Below are positions 54,333 to 63,186 of a stretch of DNA of 64,000 nt, in pieces (within the stretch, counting starts at the first letter, position 1; each line of letters opens with the position of its first letter). This DNA comes from Parabacteroides chinchillae. Lineage in GTDB: Bacteria; Bacteroidota; Bacteroidia; Bacteroidales; Tannerellaceae. Where the stretch lies: the NCBI RefSeq assembly GCF_900108035.1, contig NZ_FNVS01000002.1, forward strand, positions 124,001-188,000, given 5' to 3'. Under the pieces are notes generated by a model that saw nothing but the letters and a program-made list of their open reading frames with translations, was not told the DNA's origin and did no database searches. The translations under genes and the position numbers were made by a program.

Positions 54333-56825
54333 ATGAAAAAAAGAACTTATTTAATTCCGGTATTATTGTTTGCTGCACTAACACTTCAGGCAGCCACCAA
54401 TATAAAGGTAATGCAATACAAATATGCCGGCCCTATTGTGGTAAACAAACCGTTTATGGTTGACACCGTAAATGTAAACGGGAAGCCGTTTGAAGCAAAA
54501 AATCTACTTAAATCCACACTGCCGTTCGATCGGGCATTGTCTTCTCCCGAAATACTTCAGGCAGACACAGCCGGGTCTGTTTCTTTCCTGGCCTCGCAAA
54601 AAGGATATGCCCTTCATCTGTTTTCTTTCTTTTTAAATAGTGACAGATATGTGAAAGGTACACTAGAAGTAACAGGCAACGGCGCCTTTGACGTATATGT
54701 CAATAACAAATCTGTAGGGTCTACTTCTGAACTAGTCATGGAGCCGCGCCGTTATGAAATTGTTATTAAATACCTGACTGCAGAAACTGATACATGCAAA
54801 CCTTCTTTTAAAACAATATTTAAAAGTAAGGAAGATGCAGTAGTTACAGCTTCGTTAAACCCTGAAAAGCGTTATACATTGAACAATATAATGGAAGGTC
54901 AGGATTTCAGGGGAATAGGTGTTTCACCTAACGGTAAATACGCTTTGGTAAAGTATGTAAATCGTTTCCCTGAAGGCAAAAGCGAATCATATACGCAGTT
55001 AATGGATGCTTCAACCGGACGCATATTGTTGCAGGATAACGGTTTTCTTACCAATGCCCGTTGGATGCCTGAGAGCAATTTATTCTATTATACGCGCAAA
55101 GGTCTGCAAGGTAAAGAGCTTGTAACCGTGGACCCGGCAACAATGAAAGAAAATATTCTGGTAAATGATCTGCCGGACGGACATTTTATAGTTGCTCCGA
55201 ATGAAGCATCTCTCTTTTTTACTATCGAAGAACAGGGGCCTAAAGAAGGTAACGAATTGATCCGCGTGTTGGAACCCAGAGATCGTTTGCCTGGTTTCCG
55301 CGACCGTTCGTTTATCTGGCGGTATGATCTTCACACGGGGCTTTATGAACAACTGACTTTTGGTTACCAAAGTACGTATATTAATGACATAAGTGCCGAC
55401 AGCCGTTATCTGCTGTTCAGTGTCAACGATAATGTATATACATCTTTGCCTCACGGACGTAATTCATTATATAGAATGGATTTGCAAACAATGGCAATTG
55501 ATACCATCTGGGAAAAAAAACCTTATGTTAATCAGGCGGCTTTTTCTCCTGACGGAAAACAGCTTTTGGTGGCCGGTTCCGGTGATGCATTCGAAGGTAT
55601 AGGCTTAAATATCAAAGAAGGGCAATTGTCGAATGATTATGACGGGCAACTTTTCCTTTATAACCTGGCCAATCATAAAGCAACTCCCTTAACAAAAGAA
55701 TTTAATCCTAATGTAATAGATGCAGTATGGAATCGTTATGACGGACAAATCTATATCCAGGCAGAAGACCAGGATTTCCAGCGCCTTTTTTCTTGTAATC
55801 CGGCTAATGGAAAAATCAAACAGATTGCTTTAACCGAAGATATTATTACAGGCTATTCATTGGCTGATAACGCTCCTGTATTGTTCTTCTATGGACAAAG
55901 CGTTTCTAATGCAAACCGCCTCTATGCTTATGATCTGAAAGGCGGAAAGAGCCGTTTGGTTTACGATCTTTCTTCCGATAAACTGAAAGACATTGCATTG
56001 GGTGAAGTGCATGACTGGAATTTTACATCAACTGACGGAACTACCATTCAGGGACGTTATTACTTGCCTCCTCATTTCGATCCCGGCAAGAAATATCCAA
56101 TGATCGTTTACTATTATGGAGGTACATCGCCCACAAACCGTATGTTGGAAATGCGCTATTCAATGCACATGTATGCAGCTTTGGGTTATGTTGTCTATAC
56201 GCTAAATCCTAGTGGTACTACTGGTTTCGGACAAGAATTTGCTGCCCGCCACGTTAATGCCTGGGGCATAAAAACGGCCGATGAAATTATTCAGGGAACA
56301 AAAGAATTTTGTAAACAGCACGCTTTCGTGAATGAAAAGAAAATAGGCTGTATTGGTGCCAGCTATGGAGGCTTTATGACACAGTATTTACAGACCAAGA
56401 CAACTATCTTTGCTGCAGCTGTCAGCCATGCAGGTATTAGTGCATTAAGCAGTTATTGGGGTGAAGGTTACTGGGGATTTGGCTATTGTTCCGTAGCTAA
56501 CAAAGGTACTTATCCATGGAATAATCCGGAATTTTTCACAAAACAAAGTCCGTTATTTAATGCAGACAAGATAAATACCCCCCTTTTACTTTTGCATGGT
56601 AACGCTGATACAAACGTTCCTGTCGGGGAAAGCATTCAGATGTTTGCTGCCCTTAAACTACTGGGCAAAACAGTAGAGTTTGTTCAGGTAGACGGAGAGA
56701 ACCACGGCATTGTAGGCTACAGCAAACGTATAGGATGGCAAAATACTATCTTTGCCTGGTTTGCCAAATGGCTGAAAGATGAACCGGAATGGTGGGCAGC
56801 TATGTATCCGGAAAGGAAATTATAA
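54333..56825 (+). CDS. Secreted S9-family prolyl oligopeptidase (DPP IV-like)
   Basis: Exported serine peptidase, 830 aa. The signal peptide MKKRTYLIPVLLFAALTLQA is followed by a long beta-propeller region (~190-570) and a C-terminal alpha/beta hydrolase. The catalytic triad is complete: S677 in GASYGGF, D759 in GNADTNVP, H791 in GENHGI. It is probably periplasmic and cleaves short peptides from their ends, as do dipeptidyl or acylaminoacyl peptidases of this family in Bacteroidales. Exact specificity not evident. Confidence 0.92.
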   Translation: MKKRTYLIPVLLFAALTLQAATNIKVMQYKYAGPIVVNKPFMVDTVNVNGKPFEAKNLLKSTLPFDRALSSPEILQADTAGSVSFLASQKGYALHLFSFFLNSDRYVKGTLEVTGNGAFDVYVNNKSVGSTSELVMEPRRYEIVIKYLTAETDTCKPSFKTIFKSKEDAVVTASLNPEKRYTLNNIMEGQDFRGIGVSPNGKYALVKYVNRFPEGKSESYTQLMDASTGRILLQDNGFLTNARWMPESNLFYYTRKGLQGKELVTVDPATMKENILVNDLPDGHFIVAPNEASLFFTIEEQGPKEGNELIRVLEPRDRLPGFRDRSFIWRYDLHTGLYEQLTFGYQSTYINDISADSRYLLFSVNDNVYTSLPHGRNSLYRMDLQTMAIDTIWEKKPYVNQAAFSPDGKQLLVAGSGDAFEGIGLNIKEGQLSNDYDGQLFLYNLANHKATPLTKEFNPNVIDAVWNRYDGQIYIQAEDQDFQRLFSCNPANGKIKQIALTEDIITGYSLADNAPVLFFYGQSVSNANRLYAYDLKGGKSRLVYDLSSDKLKDIALGEVHDWNFTSTDGTTIQGRYYLPPHFDPGKKYPMIVYYYGGTSPTNRMLEMRYSMHMYAALGYVVYTLNPSGTTGFGQEFAARHVNAWGIKTADEIIQGTKEFCKQHAFVNEKKIGCIGASYGGFMTQYLQTKTTIFAAAVSHAGISALSSYWGEGYWGFGYCSVANKGTYPWNNPEFFTKQSPLFNADKINTPLLLLHGNADTNVPVGESIQMFAALKLLGKTVEFVQVDGENHGIVGYSKRIGWQNTIFAWFAKWLKDEPEWWAAMYPERKL

Positions 56826-56838
56826 TTTATAGTATGAA

Positions 56839-56880
56839 ATAAAAACAATCCTGTCGGTTGAATAAGACCGGCAGGATTGT
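56839..56880 (-). terminator. mdh terminator
   Basis: A 14-bp stem (56845-56858 with 56867-56880, one G-U pair) closes an 8-nt loop. The T-rich tail is on the minus strand, so it mainly serves mdh, 34 bp after its stop. It may also weakly stop the S9 transcript. Confidence 0.8.
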
Positions 56881-56914
56881 AATGCAATGTGAAGTATATT
56901 ATAAGAAAAACGTA

Positions 56915-57916
56915 TTACTTAATATTCGGGTTTAATGCATGCCATTCAGACACTGGTGGCAAAACTCCCATAGCAATTACTTCATCACGCAGAGCACAAA
57001 GATGTTCGTAGCTTTTTGCCAGAGCCGCATCTTCTTCCGGAGTTCCCTTGACATCTTTCAGTGTAACGCCGTCTTTTGTTATAGATGTTTCCCAAGCCAT
57101 CATAATGTGATCGAACTTGCCGTTTGACACGTATGCTCCGGCAGGCCAACGGAATGGTTTGCCACCCATAGCTGCCGCAATCATTTCAATTGAAACATAA
57201 GACGGGCTCTGAAAAGAAGAACGACCGCGCAAAGCAATAATATTTGCACCACCTTTAGTCACTTTTGCCTGGATTTCTGTCCACTGGTCTTTTGTCAAAT
57301 CGGCAGTACCGATAATATCGGTTAGTTTCTTACCGTTTACTTCTGCTGTAGACGCATAAACAGCCATTTGTTCGCCATGACCTCCATAGGTACGGCAATT
57401 GTTAACCAAATCCATAGAAATACCAAAATGTTTGGCCAGTTCGCTACGCAGACGGGTACTGTCCAAAGCAGCTAAAGTGGTAACCTGTGACGGCTTTAAA
57501 CCGGAATATAATAACGTAATTAACCCTGTAATATCAGCAGGATTGAAAATTACAACAATATGTTTAACATCCGGACAATATTTCTTTACATTCTTACCGA
57601 ATTCTTCTGCGATAGCAGCATTACCTTTCAACAAATCTTCACGTGTCATACCGGCTTTACGGGCAGCGCCACCTGAGTTTACAATATATTTAACTCCGGT
57701 TAAAGCTTCTTTTATATCAGAGGTAAATGTAATATTAACACCTTCAAAACCACAGTGGAACAATTCTTCGGCAACGCCCTCCAATCCTGGGGCGTACGGA
57801 TCATATAAGCAAAGGTTTGAAGTTAATCCCATCATAATGGCTGTCTGTGCCATGTTTGAACCAATCATACCTGCAGCACCTACAATGGTGAGTTTTTCGT
57901 CTGTTAGCGTCTTCAT
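56915..57916 (-). CDS. mdh: Malate dehydrogenase
   Basis: NAD-dependent oxidation of malate to oxaloacetate (or, in the anaerobic fumarate pathway of this group, the reverse). 333 aa. The Rossmann loop is IVGAAGMIGSNMA and the acidic cofactor residue is in LCLYDPYA. The substrate Arg is within LDSTRLRSELA and the catalytic His is in TYGGHGEQM. This is the longer form of the enzyme, with AGMTREDLLKGN where the active-site loop is expected. Monocistronic with its own promoter and terminator. Confidence 0.93.
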   Translation of the reverse strand: MKTLTDEKLTIVGAAGMIGSNMAQTAIMMGLTSNLCLYDPYAPGLEGVAEELFHCGFEGVNITFTSDIKEALTGVKYIVNSGGAARKAGMTREDLLKGNAAIAEEFGKNVKKYCPDVKHIVVIFNPADITGLITLLYSGLKPSQVTTLAALDSTRLRSELAKHFGISMDLVNNCRTYGGHGEQMAVYASTAEVNGKKLTDIIGTADLTKDQWTEIQAKVTKGGANIIALRGRSSFQSPSYVSIEMIAAAMGGKPFRWPAGAYVSNGKFDHIMMAWETSITKDGVTLKDVKGTPEEDAALAKSYEHLCALRDEVIAMGVLPPVSEWHALNPNIK

Positions 57917-57979
57917 AAGATCTGATTTTAAATTATATATTAATAACTGTTTATTTGCCTGCTATTTTCTTTCCGGCAA

Positions 57980-58011
57980 CAAATGTAAAGATTCTAAATC
58001 ATGTATACCAA
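57980..58011 (-). promoter_or_regulatory. mdh promoter
   Basis: On the minus strand, TTG (58011-58009), 21 nt, then TACATTTG (57987-57980), with a 63-nt leader to the start codon. Confidence 0.6.
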
Positions 58012-58074
58012 TCATAAAAATGAATACTCCATAAGCAGAAGTTATAACCATGATCAGATATAACTACAATTTAG

Positions 58075-58082
58075 TACCTTTG
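58075..58082 (+). promoter_or_regulatory. -7 box for the YgiQ-family gene
   Basis: TACCTTTG ends only 4 nt before ATG 58087. If used, transcription would begin at or within a base or two of the start codon, giving a leaderless mRNA. Confidence 0.5.
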
Positions 58083-58086
58083 CATC

Positions 58087-59901
58087 ATGAAAACATTTAA
58101 ACCGGACGCATGGTTGCCAACAACCAAAAAAGAAGTTGAATTGCGAGGATGGGATTATGTGGATGTAATCTTATTCAGTGGAGATGCCTATGTGGATCAC
58201 CCTTCTTTTGGTGCTGCTGTTATAGGACGGATATTAGAAGCCGAAGGACTTCGCGTAGCTATTGTTCCGCAACCGGATTGGCGTGGCGACTACAGAGATT
58301 TCAGGAAACTGGGTGCTCCCCGCCTCTTTTTCGGCGTTTCAGCCGGAGCGATGGATTCAATGATTAACCATTATACGGCGAATAAGCGTTTACGCAGCGA
58401 TGATGCTTATACACCAGACCGCCGGGCTGGAATGAGACCGGACTATCCGAGTATTGTCTATACAAAAATATTAAAAGAGTTATATCCCGATATTCCTGTC
58501 GTATTAGGTAGTATAGAGGCTTCTTTGCGCCGGCTTACGCATTATGACTATTGGCAAGACAAACTGAGGCCGGGCATTTTGGCCGACAGTCCTGCTGATT
58601 TATTGATATATGGAATGGGTGAAAAACCAATAAGGGAATTAGTTCGCCGCCTGCAAGCCGGGGAATCATTCCATTCTATAAAAGATATCCGTCAAACCGT
58701 TTATTTGTCGGATAAGGCAGAACTACAGCCTGGTGATATAGAACTTTATTCGCACGAAGAGTGTCTGCGTGATAAATTAAAACAGGCAAAAAATTTTAAA
58801 CATATTGAAGAAGAATCAAATAAATACAACGCATCCCGTATTTTACAGGCTGTCGGGAAAAAGACCATTGTTGTAAATCCTCCTTTCCCACCAATGACGG
58901 AAGAAGAGTTGGATGCTTCGTTCGATCTTCCTTATACGCGTCTTCCCCATCCTAAATACAAAGGAAAAATAATCCCGGCTTTCGAGATGATTAAATTCTC
59001 GGTGAATGTGCATCGGGGTTGTTTCGGGGGATGTGCTTTCTGTACTATATCTGCCCATCAGGGCAAATTTATTTCTTCACGAAGTAAAGAGTCCATACTG
59101 AAAGAAGTGAAAGCGATAACGGAAATGCCCGGCTTTAAAGGTTATTTGAGCGATCTGGGCGGTCCGTCGGCCAATATGTACCGTATGAAAGGCAAAGACG
59201 AGAAAATATGCAGCCAATGTAAAAAACCGTCCTGCATATTCCCTGTCGTATGTAAAAACCTGAATGCCGACCATACGCCTTTACTGGAAATATATAAAGC
59301 CGTGGACAGTTTGCCGGAAATCAAACGTTCTTTTATAGGAAGCGGGGTACGTTATGATTTGCTTTTACATCGTTATACGGATGAAGACTTAAACCGGTCT
59401 GCACAGACTTATACGGAAGAATTAATTGCCCGTCATGTTTCCGGTCGTTTAAAGGTGGCACCAGAGCACACACAAGACGAAGTACTTAAACAAATGCGCA
59501 AACCGTCTTTCCAATTGTTCGGACAGTTTAAAAAGATATTTGACAAGGTAAATCAAAGACAGGGCTTAAAACAACAGCTTATACCCTATTTTATATCCAG
59601 CCATCCGGGTTGTACGGAAACAGATATGGCCGAACTGGCAGTTTTAACAAAAGGATTACATTTTCAGTTGGAGCAGGTGCAGGACTTTACTCCTACTCCT
59701 ATGACGCTGGCTACCGAGATGTATTACACCGGCTATCATCCTTATACGCTGGAGAAAATCTTTACGGCACGCAGTAAAGAACAAAAACTGGCACAACGAC
59801 AATTCTTTTTCTGGTACAAACCTGAGTTTCGCCGGCAAATAACTCAAGCATTGCAAAAACTGGGAAGAAAGGATTTAATTAATAAACTGTTCGGCAGATA
59901 A
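58087..59901 (+). CDS. YgiQ-family radical SAM protein
   Basis: Radical SAM protein of 604 aa in the YgiQ/UPF0313 family. The N-terminal domain opens DAWLPTTKKEVELRGWDYVDV and SGDAYVDHPSFG, both family hallmarks. The iron-sulfur cluster motif is C312-x3-C316-x2-C319 (CFGGCAFC). A second Cys group (ICSQCKKPSCIFPVVC, ~377-392) is also typical. YgiQ proteins are widespread but their reaction is not known. The start at 58087 fits the family and is supported by the TTTG box placed immediately upstream. Confidence 0.92.
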   Translation: MKTFKPDAWLPTTKKEVELRGWDYVDVILFSGDAYVDHPSFGAAVIGRILEAEGLRVAIVPQPDWRGDYRDFRKLGAPRLFFGVSAGAMDSMINHYTANKRLRSDDAYTPDRRAGMRPDYPSIVYTKILKELYPDIPVVLGSIEASLRRLTHYDYWQDKLRPGILADSPADLLIYGMGEKPIRELVRRLQAGESFHSIKDIRQTVYLSDKAELQPGDIELYSHEECLRDKLKQAKNFKHIEEESNKYNASRILQAVGKKTIVVNPPFPPMTEEELDASFDLPYTRLPHPKYKGKIIPAFEMIKFSVNVHRGCFGGCAFCTISAHQGKFISSRSKESILKEVKAITEMPGFKGYLSDLGGPSANMYRMKGKDEKICSQCKKPSCIFPVVCKNLNADHTPLLEIYKAVDSLPEIKRSFIGSGVRYDLLLHRYTDEDLNRSAQTYTEELIARHVSGRLKVAPEHTQDEVLKQMRKPSFQLFGQFKKIFDKVNQRQGLKQQLIPYFISSHPGCTETDMAELAVLTKGLHFQLEQVQDFTPTPMTLATEMYYTGYHPYTLEKIFTARSKEQKLAQRQFFFWYKPEFRRQITQALQKLGRKDLINKLFGR

Positions 59902-59926
59902 GTTTTTCCTTGTCTGCTTTTCATTT
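59894..59926 (+). terminator. Terminator of the YgiQ-family gene
   Basis: GCAGATAAG and CTTGTCTGC (59894-59902, 59909-59917; one G-U pair) close a TTTTTC loop and are followed by TTTTCATTT. The left arm uses the last codons of the gene. Confidence 0.7.
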
Positions 59927-60004
59927 AATTCGGATACCTACCCTATTCAGTTCAGTTGCCTACCCAAATACTGTCATATATGGGTCTCAATAAAAGGTCG
60001 TTTA

Positions 60005-60620
60005 AGGGTTCACTTTGTCACCTTCTGTCACTATCTTCGGGGGGTGTTTCAAAATCCGAAAAATTATCCACAGATTTCATTTTAACACTTCCGCGAACAC
60101 TTTTCCTAATGCCTGAATAAGCAATTTATTGCATACAGACAATATAGAATTTCCAAGAAGAAATTTGGCTAAAGCCAATAAAAATAAATCTCCCTTTAGT
60201 CTGTCAGCTGAAGCAGACGGCAATTGAAACCAGGCTAAAGCCATAAAAGAGCAGGCTCTATCGGCCATCCCAAAAGAAAGCTCTGCTTTCTCACTTCCGG
60301 CATCAGCGGCTGGACGTCAAACGCAGGTAAAAGACGTAGCGACGAAACCAGCGGCTGTCTGAGCGAAGCGAGTTCCGCTGGTTAAGCAAAGTCTTTTGCC
60401 GGAGTAGCCCGGACGGTGCAGACTTGACCTTTTGGTTACTTTTGGGTCAAGCCAAAAGTAATAAAAAAGTGTTCGCCGGAAGCACTAAAGCGTTGCAGAT
60501 ACAATCCCGTAATAACAGAACAATAATATATTTATCAGTAATTTACACCCGATACCAGATCGTTTTGCAATTTAGGAATAAGCCCCGAAGATAGTGACAG
60601 AAGGTGACAAAGTGGAGGGT
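60005..60620. mobile_element. MITE-like element with 32-bp terminal inverted repeats
   Basis: 32-bp perfect inverted repeats at 60011-60042 and 60583-60614 bound a 604-bp segment without a credible gene. AGGGT lies one base outside each end (60005-60009 and 60616-60620), a candidate 5-bp target duplication. Inside, a second inverted pair lies at 60086-60104 and 60465-60482. A 9-bp dyad AACCAGCGG/CCGCTGGTT sits at 60346 and 60375, and a perfect 10-bp hairpin TTACTTTTGG/CCAAAAGTAA at 60436-60461. The interior is richer in G+C than its flanks. No transposase is present, so any movement would be in trans. The remaining 60621-60802 shows no gene. Confidence 0.7.
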
Positions 60621-60802
60621 ATATTATACTGTTTTTCCCGGTACGAATAACAGTCTTGCCGGTCGTGGGTTATCATGTACAAATTATATTCTTTATCCAG
60701 TTTGTTAATTCAATACTTTTATTATATATTGTTGCCTTGTTTGCTTTAAATCGGTCTGGTATATCTCTGGAATTTTATTTCAAATAATTTTAAACAGACT
60801 TT

Positions 60803-63169
60803 ATGGTAATACTATATTTAAAAATCGCATTCCGCAATTTATGGAAATATAAAACACAATCGCTTACCGGCATTCTGAGTTTAGCTTTTGCACTAGCCTG
60901 TTTTGTCCCGGCTCTTTACTGGATGCGCTATGAGACTTCCTACGACAGTTTCTATCCTGGTTCGGATCATATTTACCGCATTTATTCAGTGGATAAACAG
61001 TCGGGCAAAGTAAACGAACTGGTTTCGGGTATTTTAGAGAGAAAACTGCAAGATCAGTTTCCGGCAATGCAAGCTTCGAGCGTTTTCTTTGTCGAGCAAA
61101 ATAATTGCAGTTCGGAAAAAATGCCGTACATCCGGTTGCATACGATCTTTGCGGACAATACTTTTTTCAGTGTTTTTCCTCAGGCTGTTATCTGTGGTAA
61201 TCCACAACCGCTACAAATTACAAATAATATAGTCCTTTCGGAAACGGTGGCCGTACGTATGTTTGGAGATGCGGAAAAAGCTATCGGGCAACAAATAAAG
61301 AGTACCTTATTTGATTGGCATCCGTCCTATACAGTTACTGCAGTTGTGAAAGATCCTCCGCCAAATACGAATCTTCCGTTTGATGCGATACTATATATCG
61401 AGGATTTACAAAAACAGAAATCTTTCATTGAAAGTTCTGTGAAACAGATATGGTCATTTGCTACTTTGCAAATGTATGTAAAGCTTCCTCCATATACAGA
61501 TGTTGATGGGTTGGCCGGACAACTGCGTAATTTTCCGTTACAGTTAGACGCAAACACCAAAATAGAACTGCAAATGATGCCAGTGAGCGATGTTCGCTAT
61601 CATTTGAATGCAGATGTCCCGTTTACGCTGAATTTTATACGGTTGCTGGTTGTTGCAGGTGTATTATTGATGTTTAGTTCATTGTTTAACTTCCTGAATT
61701 TACATCTTGACCTTTTTCGCCAACGTATCCGCGAGTTGCACTTGCGGGCGGTAAATGGTGCATCAGGCGGTCAGCTTGTCCGGCAGATGATGTTTGAATT
61801 GGAATGTGTTATTCTCTTGGCACTATTGCCGGCCTTCGCCTTTATACTCATTGTCCATCCCCTGTTCTCCGGGCTGCTCAATATCGAAATAAACGTATCT
61901 CATCTACTATACCTGTTCGCTGTTTGTGGAATTGGAGTGATGATATTGATGCTACTTGTCGCTTTAATTCCTTTTCTGCGGTTGAGCCGGACGGCCATGC
62001 AGAACCTGTCGGAAAGACAAATCCATGGACAACCGGTATTACGGCGTATGGCGATTGTGTTACAACTTGCCGTAAGTGTTGTATTTATTATAGCCGCAAT
62101 GGTCGTAATGATACAAATGCATTTTGTTAACCATAAAGATATGGGCTTCGAACGCAACGGGATTATTCATTTGTCCGGATTGAGCTGGTATACAAATGAT
62201 GATATGTTAACGGTATTGAAGAATAAACTTGCATCGATCCCTGAAATAGAAAACATCACAGATGCTTATTTTGAGCCCCAACACGATGCTAACACTGTAA
62301 GCCTGGTCACTGACTTGGAATGGCCGGGTAAACTGTCGTCCGAAAAACCTGTTTTCTGTGCTATACCCACCGACAGTAAGTTTGCCGAGGCTTTCAAAAT
62401 AGATATGCTTAAAGGAAGGTGGTTGGATGAAGGCGGAAAGTACCAAATTGTTCTTAATGAAGAAGCCGTTCGTGTAATGGGACTTAGTGAACCGATAGGC
62501 ACTGTTATCCGCTTGAATATTTTTAGTGGTGGAAAAGACTACCGTGTAGCAGGTGTGGTGAAGGATTTTCATCTCTTCTCGCTCCGCAGCCGTATTCATC
62601 CTACTATCTTCTTTATGTCTGATTATCCTACAAAGAGTTTATATATCCGTACGATTCCCGGCAAGGAACAAGATGCGATACGACAAATAAATGAGCTTCT
62701 TCCCCAAGTAGATCCGTCGTTCCTGGATGTTTATCCGGCACGGCTCAGCGAATTATATGACAAGCTAAACTCATCGGAACAAGTTGGCTTGAAGATATTT
62801 TTGGTTTTGGCCACAGTCTGTTTGCTGATCTCGTTGTTCGGTATTTATGCTGTTGCCTCGGCTGCCACCAGGCGGAGGCGCAAAGAAGTGGCGATACATA
62901 AAGTGATGGGTGCCGAGGCCGGAGACATCATCCGTATGTTTTTCAGGGAGTATATTCTACTGGTACTAATTGCGGGAGCATTTGCTCTCCCACTGGCTTA
63001 TCTTGTCATGAACAACTGGTTGCAAGGATATGCCTATCGAATCAACATATCCTTGTGGCTGTTGGTTGGAGTAATTACAGGCGTAATCATACTCGTCTTG
63101 CTTACTGTGTTAGGACAGGTATGGAAAGCGGCTAACAGTAATCCTGCGGATGTAGTAAAAAGCGAATGA
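60803..63169 (+). CDS. FtsX/MacB-type ABC transporter permease
   Basis: Inner-membrane permease, 788 aa. It has an N-terminal helix after the amphipathic MVILYLKIAFRNLWKYK, a large periplasmic MacB core domain, and membrane helices near 285-305, 335-355 and 375-395. A second core domain and three C-terminal FtsX helices (~680-780) end with NPADVVKSE. The duplicated arrangement is common in Bacteroidales. Such proteins work with a separate ATPase on export or signalling, not found here on either side. Substrate unknown. It stands just downstream of the MITE-like element. Confidence 0.9.
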   Translation: MVILYLKIAFRNLWKYKTQSLTGILSLAFALACFVPALYWMRYETSYDSFYPGSDHIYRIYSVDKQSGKVNELVSGILERKLQDQFPAMQASSVFFVEQNNCSSEKMPYIRLHTIFADNTFFSVFPQAVICGNPQPLQITNNIVLSETVAVRMFGDAEKAIGQQIKSTLFDWHPSYTVTAVVKDPPPNTNLPFDAILYIEDLQKQKSFIESSVKQIWSFATLQMYVKLPPYTDVDGLAGQLRNFPLQLDANTKIELQMMPVSDVRYHLNADVPFTLNFIRLLVVAGVLLMFSSLFNFLNLHLDLFRQRIRELHLRAVNGASGGQLVRQMMFELECVILLALLPAFAFILIVHPLFSGLLNIEINVSHLLYLFAVCGIGVMILMLLVALIPFLRLSRTAMQNLSERQIHGQPVLRRMAIVLQLAVSVVFIIAAMVVMIQMHFVNHKDMGFERNGIIHLSGLSWYTNDDMLTVLKNKLASIPEIENITDAYFEPQHDANTVSLVTDLEWPGKLSSEKPVFCAIPTDSKFAEAFKIDMLKGRWLDEGGKYQIVLNEEAVRVMGLSEPIGTVIRLNIFSGGKDYRVAGVVKDFHLFSLRSRIHPTIFFMSDYPTKSLYIRTIPGKEQDAIRQINELLPQVDPSFLDVYPARLSELYDKLNSSEQVGLKIFLVLATVCLLISLFGIYAVASAATRRRRKEVAIHKVMGAEAGDIIRMFFREYILLVLIAGAFALPLAYLVMNNWLQGYAYRINISLWLLVGVITGVIILVLLTVLGQVWKAANSNPADVVKSE

Positions 63170-63186
63170 TAAAGGTCAATCCATAG

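Noticed and set aside
57399..58034. 211-aa plus-strand frame
   Set aside because: It is the antisense of mdh. It spans the mdh promoter and has no recognisable motif.
60077..60268. 63-aa minus-strand frame inside the inverted-repeat element
   Set aside because: It has no family resemblance and is composed of repeat sequence. Not credible as a transposase or other gene.
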